64,000 nucleotides of DNA from Chitinophagaceae bacterium (GCA_025923075.1 JAICGN010000009.1:1-64000), one strand, 5' to 3'; positions 53,838-64,000 are shown, counted from the first letter of the stretch. The notes: generated by a model not told the origin, from the letters alone. Numbers and translations are program-made.

Positions 53838-55109
53838 ATTCAGTAAATAATCTTGTAACAAAAAAACAGCGGCACCGGAGAGATAACCTATAACCGCAAG
53901 CCATGCAATTTTTTTCAGATACCATCCGAACCGGATTCTTTCCATGCCCATCGCTGCAACTCCGGCTGCTGAACCGATAATTAAGATACTTCCACCTGTA
54001 CCTGAACAGTAAGCAAGAAATTCCCAAAAGAAATGATCGGTCGGATATTGGTCGAAACTATACATGCCCTGCGCAGCGGCCACTAACGGTACGTTATCAA
54101 CTATTGCAGAAAGAAAACCAATGATGATGGTTATAATGCTGATATTTCCAATTGATTTATCAAGATAGGCAGACACTGAAGTGAGGATACCTGTTGATTG
54201 CAAGGCAGAAACTGCCAATAAAATTCCAAGGAAGAACAAAATGCTTGGTGTATCGATCTTTCGCAATGCGTGGTTAACAGAAAGTAATCCTTTTTCCCGC
54301 TCATCTTTTCCACTATGCACCATTTCAGTAAGGACCCACATGGTACCAAGCCCGAATACAATACCCATATAGGGCGGTAAATGTGTAATGGTTTTAAAAA
54401 CCGGTACAAATAACAAACAGACAACACCAATAATGAAAACTGCTCTTCGTTCGGTGACTGTTGAAAATAATTTTTCCTTCTTTTCCGGCAGGGGCTCCAG
54501 AGCACCTTTCATTTGCATGCTGATAAACAAAGTGGGAATCAAAAAGCAAACCAGTGAAGGCAGGATTGTTTTAATTATGATATTGGCGGTGGTGATTTGA
54601 TTGCCTATCCATAACATAGTTGTCGTTACATCGCCGATTGGGCTCCATGCGCCGCCGGCATTGGCAGATATCACAATCAGCCCGGCAAACATCAGCCTGT
54701 CCTTATGCGCAGGAACGAATTTTCGAAGCAATGAGATCATTACAATGGTGGTGGTAAGATTATCAAGCACGGCCGAAAGAAAGAAGGCAAGTAGACCAAC
54801 GATCCACACCAGTTTGCTTTTCCTTGTGGTATGTATACGTTCTGTGATAATTTCAAAACCATCGTGAGCATCAATAAGCTCGACGATCACCATTGCACCA
54901 AGTAAAAAGAAAAGTATGCCCGCTATGTCAGAAAGATGATGCGCCAGGTCTTCAGAAACTAATTCTTTATTAACTCCCCATAAAGCATAAATCGACCAGC
55001 AGAGAACACCGGTAAGCAAAGCTGAAGCAGCCTTATTTATTTTTAATGAATGCTCAAAAGCAATAGCTAAATACCCTACAACAAATAGGATGGCAACAAT
55101 AATTGTCAT
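53832..55109 (-). CDS. nhaD: NhaD-type Na+/H+ antiporter
   Basis: A 425-residue ion-transporter-superfamily protein with about 12 helices: FFLSAVLDNLTTTIVMISLLRK, ISANAGGAWSPIGDVTTTMLW and GFLSAIVDNVPLVAAAQ are the paired NhaD/CitM-type signature. It exchanges Na+ for H+. Beside a cation-driven DAB system it could maintain the driving gradient, by inference. Confidence 0.92.
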   Translation of the reverse strand: MTIIVAILFVVGYLAIAFEHSLKINKAASALLTGVLCWSIYALWGVNKELVSEDLAHHLSDIAGILFFLLGAMVIVELIDAHDGFEIITERIHTTRKSKLVWIVGLLAFFLSAVLDNLTTTIVMISLLRKFVPAHKDRLMFAGLIVISANAGGAWSPIGDVTTTMLWIGNQITTANIIIKTILPSLVCFLIPTLFISMQMKGALEPLPEKKEKLFSTVTERRAVFIIGVVCLLFVPVFKTITHLPPYMGIVFGLGTMWVLTEMVHSGKDEREKGLLSVNHALRKIDTPSILFFLGILLAVSALQSTGILTSVSAYLDKSIGNISIITIIIGFLSAIVDNVPLVAAAQGMYSFDQYPTDHFFWEFLAYCSGTGGSILIIGSAAGVAAMGMERIRFGWYLKKIAWLAVIGYLSGAAVFLLQDYLLNL

Positions 55110-55174
55110 GACAGTCTAAAAATAAGAATTAGCTTTAATACCATTTAAGAATGAATAAAATATAAATTCGTTTT

Positions 55175-56263
55175 ATGAAGTATCTATTGCATTTGATCAT
55201 TGTTGCAGGTTTTGTAAGCTGTAATTCTTCTGCCGATAAAACCAAAGAAGTTGATTGGGCATTGCTTCCGTTCACAAAAGCAGATGAAGTAAATCCTATA
55301 TTAAGCCATGATACAACCTCGAATTTTCTTTGCCCTGTGCGACATTCCATTGTTCAATGGGAAGAAAAAGATGTTTTTAACCCTGCTGCTATAGTTCGCA
55401 ACGATACAGTGTTTCTGTTATACAGAGCAGAAGATAGTATTGGAAAATTTGCGGGTACCTCAAGGATCGGGTTAGCATGGAGCACCGATGGTTTGCATTT
55501 TAAAAAACATCCTGTGCCAGTTCTATATCCTGATAATGATGCTGAAAAAATCTATGAATGGGAAGGAGGATGCGAAGATCCAAGAATTATAGAAGATGAA
55601 AATGGAACTTATTTTATGACGTACACCGCGTACGATGGTGATAAAGCCAGATTACTGGTTGCATCCTCAAAAGATCTGTATCAGTGGACAAAACACGGGC
55701 ACGCCTTTAAAAATGATACTGCTGAAGTTAATAAATGGAGTAAATCCGGTTCTATTGTTTCCAGATTTGAGAATGCGAAATCGGTTGCCGTGAAAGTAAA
55801 TGACAAATATTATATGTACTGGGGAGATACAGATATTTTTCTTGCGGAATCTGATGATCTGATCAATTGGAAGGTTATTAAAGATGATAAGGGCAAAATC
55901 AAAACAATATTCGGTCCGCGAACAAAAAAATTTGATAGCGATCTTGTTGAGCCCGGCCCACCGGCTATGCTCACTGATAAAGGAATTTTGCTTATTTATA
56001 ATAGCAGGAATGTGCCGTCAAAAGGTGATACAAGCTTAGCAGAAGGAACGTACGCCGCATCGCAAATCCTTTTTGACAAAGATGATCCATCAAAAGTCAT
56101 TGACAGGATGGAAACTTATTTTATAAAACCAGATAAACCATACGAAATTACTGGACAAGTAAACCATGTTTGCTTTGTAGAAGGATTGGTTCAGTACAAA
56201 GACAAATGGTTTTTATATTATGGCACTGCGGATTCAAAGATCGCTGTAGCAGTTCGTCAATAA
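55175..56263 (+). CDS. GH130-like glycosidase/phosphorylase lipoprotein
   Basis: A 362-residue protein with a lipobox (AGFVSC, Cys at residue 16). It has a five-bladed beta-propeller of the GH43/GH130 type: VFNPAAIVRNDTVFLLYRAED, EGGCEDPRI (the usual GH130 Asp) and NHVCFVEGLV. GH130 enzymes phosphorolyse or hydrolyse beta-mannosides. No mannan or SusCD genes are nearby, so it is isolated. Its stop codon lies in the first unit of a heptamer array. Confidence 0.85.
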   Translation: MKYLLHLIIVAGFVSCNSSADKTKEVDWALLPFTKADEVNPILSHDTTSNFLCPVRHSIVQWEEKDVFNPAAIVRNDTVFLLYRAEDSIGKFAGTSRIGLAWSTDGLHFKKHPVPVLYPDNDAEKIYEWEGGCEDPRIIEDENGTYFMTYTAYDGDKARLLVASSKDLYQWTKHGHAFKNDTAEVNKWSKSGSIVSRFENAKSVAVKVNDKYYMYWGDTDIFLAESDDLINWKVIKDDKGKIKTIFGPRTKKFDSDLVEPGPPAMLTDKGILLIYNSRNVPSKGDTSLAEGTYAASQILFDKDDPSKVIDRMETYFIKPDKPYEITGQVNHVCFVEGLVQYKDKWFLYYGTADSKIAVAVRQ

Positions 56264-56299
56264 TCAATAATTATTAATTAATAATTGTTGGTTATTGGA
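56258..56299. repeat. Heptanucleotide tandem array before gldA
   Basis: Six 7-bp units: CAATAAT, CAATAAT, TATTAAT, TAATAAT, TGTTGGT, TATTGGA. The period is exact though units drift. It fills the gap up to the gldA promoter. Confidence 0.7.
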
Positions 56300-56311
56300 T
56301 TGTACACTACT

Positions 56312-56319
56312 TAAATTTG
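56312..56319 (+). promoter_or_regulatory. -7 element of the gldA promoter
   Basis: TAAATTTG matches TAnnTTTG and ends 4 nt before the ATG at 56324, a leaderless-type arrangement like that at 10985. A TTG at 56288-56290 is 21 nt upstream. Confidence 0.65.
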
Positions 56320-56323
56320 CAAC

Positions 56324-57238
56324 ATGTCAATAGAAGTGAAAAACCTCCTCAAAGTTTATGGTGAACAAAAGGCCGTAAACAATATTTCGTTCAAAATAAA
56401 CAAGGGTGAGATCGTGGGTTTTCTGGGCCCGAATGGTGCAGGGAAATCCACAACCATGAAGATTATTACGGGTTACCTGCAACAAAGCGGTGGCGAAGCC
56501 TATGTATGTGGCGTCAACGTAAGTAACGAATCCCTGGAAACAAAAAAGAAAATTGGGTACCTGCCGGAGTTGAATGCTTTGTATTACGAAATGTATGTAA
56601 GAGAATATTTGGCTTTTGTCGCTGAAGTTCACAAAATAGAAAATAAAAAAAAGAAGATAGAAAGTGTAATAGAGCTAACAGGCCTGACTATTGAAAGCAA
56701 GAAAAAGATCGGCCAGTTATCTAAAGGATATAAACAAAGAGTTGGTTTGGCTGCGGCTCTTATTCACGACCCCGAAGTTTTAATTTTAGATGAACCTACT
56801 TCTGGTCTTGATCCTAACCAGATAATTGAAATACGTGAGGTGATAAAAAAGCAGGGAAAGGACAAAACAGTGTTGTTCTCATCCCATATTTTACAGGAGG
56901 TAGAAGCAATGTGCGAGAGGGTGATTATTATTAATAAAGGTGAACTGGTTGCTGATGACAAACTCAACAATCTTCGTCAAAATTCCTCCGCTTCAAACAC
57001 AGTAAAAGTAAATTTTAAAGAATTATTGGAAAAGGAATGGCTGCTGCAATTGTCAGCTGCAAAATCAGTAAACAAAGTTGATGCAAACAACTGGCAGTTA
57101 GCTACCGATCATCCTGAACAGCTTCGCAAACAAATTCTTGAACTCGCATTGCAGCATAATCTCAACATCGTTTCTTTGCACAGTGAAAGCCAGAGCCTCG
57201 AAGATGTATTCAGGGCGCTTACGCAAAAAGCTGAATAG
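56324..57238 (+). CDS. gldA: ABC transporter ATPase, GldA-like
   Basis: A 304-residue ATPase with Walker A GPNGAGKST, signature LSKGYKQRV, Walker B LILDEPTSGLDP and the switch His in FSSHIL. The length and C-terminal 80-residue extension match GldA, which with GldF/GldG forms an ABC transporter required for gliding in Flavobacterium. GldF/G are not next to it, so generic ABC-2 ATPase is the alternative. Confidence 0.85.
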   Translation: MSIEVKNLLKVYGEQKAVNNISFKINKGEIVGFLGPNGAGKSTTMKIITGYLQQSGGEAYVCGVNVSNESLETKKKIGYLPELNALYYEMYVREYLAFVAEVHKIENKKKKIESVIELTGLTIESKKKIGQLSKGYKQRVGLAAALIHDPEVLILDEPTSGLDPNQIIEIREVIKKQGKDKTVLFSSHILQEVEAMCERVIIINKGELVADDKLNNLRQNSSASNTVKVNFKELLEKEWLLQLSAAKSVNKVDANNWQLATDHPEQLRKQILELALQHNLNIVSLHSESQSLEDVFRALTQKAE

Positions 57239-57258
57239 CCCTTCGACAAGCCCATAAC

Positions 57259-58588
<1,330 letters not shown>

Positions 58589-58589
58589 A

Positions 58590-58608
58590 TCCTTCCCAAA
58601 GGGAAGGA
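58590..58608 (+). repeat. Palindrome between eno and the septum gene
   Basis: TCCTTCCC-AAA-GGGAAGGA. It may double as a weak terminator, but its arms match the repeat inside the next gene (58659-58689), so I class it with the dispersed palindromes. Confidence 0.65.
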
Positions 58609-58624
58609 CTTAAAAATCCTTTTT

Positions 58625-58996
58625 ATGGAAAACACGTCTGATAAAGTAAACTTCGAAAGGCCCTTCCTTCGGAAGGGTTGGGGTAGGCCACTAAACCATA
58701 TCCCTGCCTGGCTTAAAAACAAATATTTTCTATCAATAGCTGCTTTTGTTGTTTGGATACTTTTCTTTGATCCGAGAGACGTTTTTACCCAAATGCAGCA
58801 TCGGCGTGAATTGAAAGAATTACAGGTCAGCAGGGCCTGGTATCAAAAAGAAATAGAAAAGGAATCCATTGAGGCTGAACAACTTAGGTCAAATCCGGCG
58901 ACAATAGAAAAATATGCCCGCGAAAAATACCTTATGAAACGGGATAATGAGGATATATTTATCATACCGGAAAAATCCGTTGTTAAGAATAAATAA
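58625..58996 (+). CDS. Septum formation initiator (FtsB/DivIC) family protein
   Basis: A 123-residue protein with one membrane segment (about 37-51, YFLSIAAFVVWILFF), then a coiled-coil (QMQHRRELKELQVSRAWYQKEIEKE) and the family ending KYAREKYLMKRDNEDIFII. It would act in the divisome. The N-terminal segment RPFLRKGWGRPLN is encoded by a dispersed palindromic repeat. Confidence 0.87.
   Translation: MENTSDKVNFERPFLRKGWGRPLNHIPAWLKNKYFLSIAAFVVWILFFDPRDVFTQMQHRRELKELQVSRAWYQKEIEKESIEAEQLRSNPATIEKYAREKYLMKRDNEDIFIIPEKSVVKNK
58659..58689 (+). repeat. Dispersed palindromic repeat inside the septum gene
   Basis: Hairpin CCCTTCC-TTC-GGAAGGG (58661-58677) followed by TTGGGGTAGGCC. It is in frame in the cytoplasmic N-terminus, ahead of the membrane segment. 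Confidence 0.75.
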
Positions 58997-59102
58997 GCAG
59001 ATCCGGCACAATATGGCAACCCAGGAACCGTTTAAATAGCGGACGTTTCGAAATTCAATTTCTTAAGGACAACAAAATTTTAGGACATCAATTGGATTGC
59101 CA

Positions 59103-59333
59103 ATGACAAACTTTACCCCCGAGGATCTTTTATTGTATTTGTACAAGGAGACTACTCCCGAGCAAAATGCCGCGATCGAAGAGGCTTTAAAGAAAAACTG
59201 GTCACTTCGTGAAAAGCTTTCTGTATTGAAAACTTCGATGCAGCGTTTAGACAAGATCAAACAGTCGCCCCGCACAGAAGTGGTGCTGAACATTTTGAAC
59301 TACGCAAAGGAAAAGTCAGAACAAACAGTTTAA
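59103..59333 (+). CDS. Small helical protein, anti-sigma-like
   Basis: A 76-residue soluble protein (MTNFTPEDLLLYLYKETTPEQ...). Its helix layout resembles the N-terminal repeats of the anti-sigma protein at 35002: an acidic aromatic start, then an E/K-rich helix. It has no membrane segment or zinc ligands. ATG 59103 is preferred to TTG 59097. The function is unknown. Confidence 0.65.
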   Translation: MTNFTPEDLLLYLYKETTPEQNAAIEEALKKNWSLREKLSVLKTSMQRLDKIKQSPRTEVVLNILNYAKEKSEQTV

Positions 59334-59351
59334 AGATTCAACCTAATTATT

Positions 59352-59384
59352 AGCATCATAACTTAATTGTTATGATGCTTTTTA
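59352..59384 (+). terminator. Intrinsic terminator after the small helical protein
   Basis: 11-bp stem AGCATCATAAC/GTTATGATGCT (59352-59362, 59369-59379) with a 6-nt loop and a T-run. Confidence 0.88.
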
Positions 59385-59476
59385 TTTACCCCAAACCCCT
59401 AACCGGGCCTGCACACTGCAGATAACCCGAAGTTTTTTAATATTGTAATCAGAAGAAATAAGAACTATAACAAATT

Positions 59477-59510
59477 AAGGCTTTCCGCCGCGGACGATAG
59501 GGGGTTTAAT
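59477..59510 (+). repeat. Degraded dispersed repeat forming the nth leader
   Basis: AAGGCTTTCCGCC then GCGGACGATAGGGGGTTTAAT, directly before the nth ATG. It shares its blocks with 1758-1800 and 19416-19450. A second fragment (CCCCAAACCCCTAA) lies at 59390-59403. Confidence 0.6.
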
Positions 59511-60200
59511 ATGACCAAAAAAGAACGTTACGAATTTGTAATTGATTATTTTCAAAAACACTTACCAGACGCCGAAACCGAACTAGACTATGAAGATCCT
59601 TATGAATTATTGGTCGCTGTGATCTTATCGGCACAGTGCACTGATAAAAGAGTGAATCTTACAACACCTTTGTTGTTTAAAAAATTTCCTGATGTTGCTT
59701 CTTTAAGCAAAACAAACTTTGATGAACTATTTCCCTTTATCAAAAGCATTTCCTATCCAAATAACAAAACCAGGCATCTGATTGCGATGGCCAAAAAAGT
59801 GATGGAAGATTTCAGCGGCAAAATTCCAATGACGGTTGATGAGCTAATGCAATTACCAGGTGTTGGAAGAAAAACAGCAAATGTTGTTACATCAGTGGTA
59901 GAAAATCAGCCTAACATGCCTGTAGATACACATGTATTCAGAGTAAGCAAACGGATCGGACTTGCCTCGCAGACAGCGGGCACGCCACTTTCAGTTGAAA
60001 AAGAATTAGTAAAAAATATTCCAGAAGCATTGATACATAAGGCGCATCATTGGCTTATTCTTCATGGCCGATACATTTGTGTCGCAAGAAATCCAAAGTG
60101 TGAACAATGTGGCGTACGACCTGTATGTCGTTACTTTAATTCAGTCATTTCACCCAAAAATAAGATGCTGGGTTCATCATTAAAAAATCAGAAGAACTAA
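59511..60200 (+). CDS. nth: Endonuclease III
   Basis: A 229-residue DNA glycosylase/AP lyase: LSAQCTDKRVN with the substrate-pocket Gln, the helix-hairpin-helix LPGVGRKTANVV ahead of the catalytic Asp in VDTHVFRVSKR, and the 4Fe-4S ligands CX6CX2CX5C (CVARNPKCEQCGVRPVC). It excises oxidised pyrimidines. Confidence 0.97.
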   Translation: MTKKERYEFVIDYFQKHLPDAETELDYEDPYELLVAVILSAQCTDKRVNLTTPLLFKKFPDVASLSKTNFDELFPFIKSISYPNNKTRHLIAMAKKVMEDFSGKIPMTVDELMQLPGVGRKTANVVTSVVENQPNMPVDTHVFRVSKRIGLASQTAGTPLSVEKELVKNIPEALIHKAHHWLILHGRYICVARNPKCEQCGVRPVCRYFNSVISPKNKMLGSSLKNQKN

Positions 60201-60293
60201 ACTACATTTATTAATTTTACGTACTTACATCCTGTCACTACTTGTCCGCACTTCCTCTGAAAAAAATCCATTTAAACGTTTATAAAGTCAGTA

Positions 60294-62687
60294 ATGGAAG
60301 TAAATACCAGTTATAAAACAGTTCACTATCAAAGCAAGGTCTCTTTTCAACCTTTACTTAGTGTGTTGAAAAGAACGCTGCATCATGGTTCATCGGAAGG
60401 TGCCAAAAAACTTTATTCAGGAATACTGGATTATTCGGATCAGCATTCTGAATTGCAACGTCCCATTGATGATCTTTCAGCACTTGAACCCCATCGTGAA
60501 TGGATTGAAATGCTCGTAAGTATTATTTTCCCTCCTACGGCCAGCGAAAATGAAATGCTTTATTCTGTTGGGGTTCCGTTCTCTTATAAGACTATACATA
60601 CATCCCGGCTTTTTCAGATGTTATTTCTTGAGCCCGGTACGAACGATATAAAAATTCCGGACAATGAAACCGGGAGAGATATTGAACATGACAGGGCCGT
60701 TGGTGCTTACAATCTGATCCTTAGAAAATATTGCAATTATCATGCGCCTGAATTTGTTCTATCGGTTCATCCATATCACGACCCACATTCAGGATTGATA
60801 AAATATATGGAGCTCCAATTAGATACGAGGTATATTGATGTGAAATTTACAGGCACTCATTTGCCGATCCCTGAAGATTTTATCAACAAAAAAGATCATG
60901 GTCTTTTATCATTAGAAGAATTACAACATAATATTCCAATAGAGCAGTTTGCATTTGAAGGGATCGTTATTGGCCGTGTAATTGATGTGACAGAAAGGGA
61001 AGTGATATCGCAAATGAAATCTGAGTTGCTTAACCTGAATGCATTTTCAGAAGGAGCTGTGTATCATAAACTCCAGGATCTTGTTCAGTCACTTATTGGA
61101 CTAAAAGATATAAGAATTGGTATCACACCATTTTTTAAGGTAAACGGCCATTATGTTTTTTCAGAGCTGCACAATAGCAATAGCCTTTTATTCAAGCATT
61201 ATCAAGCAGTGATGGAAAGAGATACAGTGAATGATTGTTGCCGTGAACTGTTTATGGGAACCGATAAACCCATTATTTATGAAAAGGTTGATGAAGAAAT
61301 AGTAAAAGCAATTGATTACCTCGGTTTTTATTTTGACCAGGGATATCGTAGCCTGATACTTGCGCCATTAAAACACAATGGTGATCTATGGGGCATTCTT
61401 GAAATTGGGTCTGATCATGAAGGAAAGCTTAATTACAAACATATCACCAAGCTTGATATTGCCATTCCTTTATTTACACGGGCTATTGAAAAAAGCGCCG
61501 AGTCGTTGGATACCCAGATCGATAAGATGATTAAAGAACAATTCACCGCTGTGCAGCCATCCGTAGAATGGAAGTTCACAGAGGCTGCTTACAATTTTAT
61601 TATTCAAAAACAGCAAGGTAAGGATCCTAAACCGGAAAGAATAGCATTTGAATATGTGTATCCATTATATGGCGCTATTGATATCCGCAACTCCTCAGTT
61701 GAAAGATCGCAATCTATTCAACTGGATTTTATAGAGCAATTGCAAATGGCAGCTGCGATTATAAAAAAGGCACAGGCCAGCATGCCTTTCCCATTGCTGC
61801 AGGAAGTGCAGTTTAAAATTGATAAACATATTTCATCTGCAAGTGATGTATTGCTGAGTGATGAAGAAACAACTATTCATGATTTTTTACTAAACCAGGT
61901 GACTTCCATTTTCAAACACCTGAAAGGAACGGCACCAGCCGTACAAAAAGATATTGACGATTATTTTGCTGCACTGGATAAAAATATTGGGATGATCTAT
62001 CATCACCGGAAGGCATTTGAAGAAAGTATTGCCCAAATAAATGAACAAGTGAGCCGTTTTATTGATAGGGAACAAACCTCTGTACAACAAATTTTCCCTC
62101 ACTATTTTGAACGATATGTAACTGATGGCGTCGATTTTAATATTTATATCGGTCAATCACTTGCACCAAGAAAAAAATTCGATGAATTATACCTCCGAAA
62201 TATGAAGATGTGGCAATTGACAACATTAGCCAAAGCATCGCGCCTTACGAATGAATTGTGTAAACAGCTCAGTCATCCAATGAAAACAACACAATTGATC
62301 CTTGCACATAGTACACCGATCTCAATAAGTTTCCGAGCCGATGAAAGAAAATTTGATGTGGATGGTGCCGGTAACATTCGGTATGAGATCATTAAGAAAA
62401 GAATTGACAAGGTGCGTATAAAAGATACGAATGAACGATTTACTCAGCCCGGCAAGATCTCCATTGTGTATAGTCAACCCAAAGATGCAGAAGAATATGC
62501 CGAGTATATTGAGTTTTTACAGAATCAAAAGCTATTAAAGCCGGGCATCGAGCATCATGAGCTTGAAGAGCTGCAAGGTGTAGTTGGTTTAAAAGGGTTG
62601 AGAGTGGATGTACAATATGAAGATGATACATCGAAAACTCCCCCGCTTTCGACTATTACCGATGAGCAATTGCTGAAAGGGAAATAA
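60294..62687 (+). CDS. GAF-domain protein, large, unknown function
   Basis: A 797-residue cytoplasmic protein with no signal or membrane segment. Residues about 250-400 look like a GAF domain (LVQSLIGLKDIRIGITPFF, SLILAPLKHNGDLWGILEIGSDHEG). The flanking 250 and 400 residues are mostly helical and match nothing I recognise; no kinase, cyclase or HTH output is visible. It is followed by a strong terminator. Confidence 0.8.
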   Translation: MEVNTSYKTVHYQSKVSFQPLLSVLKRTLHHGSSEGAKKLYSGILDYSDQHSELQRPIDDLSALEPHREWIEMLVSIIFPPTASENEMLYSVGVPFSYKTIHTSRLFQMLFLEPGTNDIKIPDNETGRDIEHDRAVGAYNLILRKYCNYHAPEFVLSVHPYHDPHSGLIKYMELQLDTRYIDVKFTGTHLPIPEDFINKKDHGLLSLEELQHNIPIEQFAFEGIVIGRVIDVTEREVISQMKSELLNLNAFSEGAVYHKLQDLVQSLIGLKDIRIGITPFFKVNGHYVFSELHNSNSLLFKHYQAVMERDTVNDCCRELFMGTDKPIIYEKVDEEIVKAIDYLGFYFDQGYRSLILAPLKHNGDLWGILEIGSDHEGKLNYKHITKLDIAIPLFTRAIEKSAESLDTQIDKMIKEQFTAVQPSVEWKFTEAAYNFIIQKQQGKDPKPERIAFEYVYPLYGAIDIRNSSVERSQSIQLDFIEQLQMAAAIIKKAQASMPFPLLQEVQFKIDKHISSASDVLLSDEETTIHDFLLNQVTSIFKHLKGTAPAVQKDIDDYFAALDKNIGMIYHHRKAFEESIAQINEQVSRFIDREQTSVQQIFPHYFERYVTDGVDFNIYIGQSLAPRKKFDELYLRNMKMWQLTTLAKASRLTNELCKQLSHPMKTTQLILAHSTPISISFRADERKFDVDGAGNIRYEIIKKRIDKVRIKDTNERFTQPGKISIVYSQPKDAEEYAEYIEFLQNQKLLKPGIEHHELEELQGVVGLKGLRVDVQYEDDTSKTPPLSTITDEQLLKGK

Positions 62688-62703
62688 TCGAACTTTTAAA
62701 TTC

Positions 62704-62742
62704 AAAGAGGGTCACGTTAATATGACCCTCTTTTATTTTTTT
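62704..62742 (+). terminator. Intrinsic terminator after the GAF gene
   Basis: 11-bp stem AAAGAGGGTCA/TGACCCTCTTT (62704-62714, 62723-62733) and a T-rich tract. Confidence 0.9.
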
Positions 62743-62783
62743 GCTTTTTAGTAAGTTTTGTTTCAAGTCAATTGGCAGAATTT

Positions 62784-63362
62784 TTAAGGATACGTTTCAG
62801 GACTCATGTTCCTGGCTCTATCCAATATCCTGTTGCCTAATTCTTTTTTTGCAAAAGAAAAAATGACTAAAGCAATACCGGCCAAAAGTATTTGCACTCC
62901 TATAAAAAGACTGACACCGATACCTGTGCCAAGATCGAAGATCAACACCACAGCGGCTATTATACACAAAACTCCGGCAATAACTGTGGCCCAACGAAAC
63001 GGTTGATGTTTTTTAAACACTATCCCGGACTCAATAAAATGTAACCCTAAAAACACCATCCATAAGCCAAAAAGGATCGTAATTATTTTCGTCGTTGTAA
63101 ATAAATTGAGCAACATTACTATTCCAAAGACAATCGAAAGGATGCTCCATAACAGACCGGAGTATTCTCTTGCGTTACGATCTGTAGCAAGCCAGGATAT
63201 TATTCCCATAATACCAGTAAGGAATATCAATATGCCGATCCAAACAGAGATACCTTTCAAAGCATTAAGCGGATTATTGAAAATATAAATGCTTAAAATA
63301 ATTAATACAATTCCCTGGATCAGCGCTACCCACCACTTACGTATCATTGGTTTCGGCATCAA
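62784..63362 (-). CDS. HdeD/DUF308 membrane protein
   Basis: A 192-residue protein with six membrane helices arranged as repeated pairs, typical of HdeD: WWVALIQGIVLIILSIYIF near the start and GVLCIIAAVVLIFDLGTGIG later. HdeD is linked to acid resistance in E. coli; the role here is open. It is a single gene. Confidence 0.87.
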   Translation of the reverse strand: MMPKPMIRKWWVALIQGIVLIILSIYIFNNPLNALKGISVWIGILIFLTGIMGIISWLATDRNAREYSGLLWSILSIVFGIVMLLNLFTTTKIITILFGLWMVFLGLHFIESGIVFKKHQPFRWATVIAGVLCIIAAVVLIFDLGTGIGVSLFIGVQILLAGIALVIFSFAKKELGNRILDRARNMSPETYP

Positions 63363-63469
63363 TAAAAATTTACCCGTTCAAAATGGATGATGTGAGGCAT
63401 TGCCAGCATATCGCTCCTGAAAGTTTCAATCCTAAGGATACTTGATCCTTGCCAGTTTCCCCGGAAATT

Positions 63470-64000
63470 CTATTTTGCTTTGGCTCCGCCAAGTTTAAAA
63501 CTTAATCCGCCACCAAGGCCAAACTGCAACATAGAAGAGTAAGTACTTACTCCAGCTCCTGCTCCCCCTGTACCAAAATATAATCCGCCGCCGGCTCCCT
63601 GCACGGCTGACATTAGTTGTCCCTGTAATTTAATTCCCATTCTATCGGATGCCCAAATATTTGCTCCTAATCTTATGCCCCATGCAAATTTTGTTGCGCT
63701 ATTATCACTACCATTGTCAGGATTCTCAACGTTGATGATAACCGCCCCCAACATTGCACCACCATATCCTTCCACTTTACTTCCGGGCTTACTGACATAA
63801 CGATTGCCCGCAAGCATGATCCAGTTAAAACCCACATCGAAATTCGTGTTCTTTTCGGTTATTTGGCCCGGCGCCCAATACCTGGTTGGGGCCGTAGTCT
63901 GCTGGTTCAAGTAAAGAAGCTCAATGCCGGAGACAGCTTGAGGTAAGAATTCAAGTCCTATGCCCCATTGAAGACCTCCCTTAAACTTGCCCTCATAGTA
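63470..64000 (-). CDS. Outer-membrane beta-barrel protein (5' end cut by window)
   Basis: The frame is open from the stop at 63470 to the right edge, about 177 residues visible. It begins YYEGKFKGGLQWGIGLEFLPQ and continues past the ATG-less region into LLYLNQQTTAPTRYW, so a start inside the window near 63910 would be wrong. Strands of alternating polarity and Gly-rich turns (GAGGGLYFGTGGAGAG) indicate a small barrel. The signal peptide lies outside the window. Confidence 0.75.
   Translation of the reverse strand, partial: YYEGKFKGGLQWGIGLEFLPQAVSGIELLYLNQQTTAPTRYWAPGQITEKNTNFDVGFNWIMLAGNRYVSKPGSKVEGYGGAMLGAVIINVENPDNGSDNSATKFAWGIRLGANIWASDRMGIKLQGQLMSAVQGAGGGLYFGTGGAGAGVSTYSSMLQFGLGGGLSFKLGGAKAK

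Noticed and set aside
58590-58608. Terminator of enolase
   Set aside because: The stem is followed by ACTTAAAAATCC rather than a T-run, and its arms match a repeat inside the next gene.

Overview
This window reads as a chromosomal segment of a Bacteroidota bacterium, most likely a member of the Chitinophagaceae. The evidence is the A+T-rich, tightly packed genes, the many TAnnTTTG promoter elements placed just before start codons, a GldA-type gliding ABC ATPase, the long Bacteroidota form of IspG, DUF4199/DUF5916/DUF6814 proteins, signal-peptide beta-barrel proteins and an ECF sigma/anti-sigma/outer-membrane triad. The family assignment is inference from gene content. I saw no tRNA, rRNA or CRISPR array. 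The genes at both window edges are cut (TcmP at the left, an outer-membrane barrel protein at the right).

Layout. 1-7.5 kb: a TcmP gene behind a PA0069-type radical SAM gene, a 2H phosphodiesterase, and a umuD-umuC pair split by a REP-associated (RAYT) transposase remnant; the UmuD homologue lacks its protease residues. Then DUF72, an amidase and a PfpI protein. 7.5-13.7 kb: fused isobutyryl-CoA mutase IcmF, divergent from a sugar kinase-RapZ fusion followed by a DUF559 nuclease cassette and a MurU-like uridylyltransferase (peptidoglycan sugar recycling). 13.7-26 kb: M1 peptidase, a membrane-tethered LuxR regulator, repair and tRNA-modification genes (AlkD, TsaB), and a persulfide dioxygenase-rhodanese with an ArsR-type regulator. 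26-34 kb: lipid acyltransferase, nadB, lysoplasmalogenase, ispG, a class D beta-lactamase homologue, a 42-residue lipoprotein and kbl. 34-38 kb: ECF sigma, anti-sigma, outer-membrane protein, L,D-transpeptidase and hydrolase. 39-44 kb: acetyl-CoA synthetase divergent from a porin, an MHS-type symporter and a small membrane protein, a likely organic-acid uptake set. 44.8-55.1 kb: an inorganic-carbon block with DabA, DabB, a SulP transporter, two beta-carbonic anhydrases and an NhaD antiporter. 55-64 kb: GH130-like lipoprotein, gldA, enolase, a DivIC/FtsB protein, endonuclease III, a GAF protein and an HdeD-like protein.

Two repeat systems run through the window. One is a family of C/G-rich palindromes (cores such as CCCCTTTAGGGG and TCTCCGCC...GGCGGAGGA) between genes and, in several places, in frame inside genes; a 25-bp inverted pair of them brackets the DUF559 gene. 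The other is short tandem arrays with a strict 7-bp period but different unit sequences at five or six loci. Neither is explained by the genes, and they are the least ordinary sequence features here, together with the UmuD homologue that has lost its catalytic dyad.
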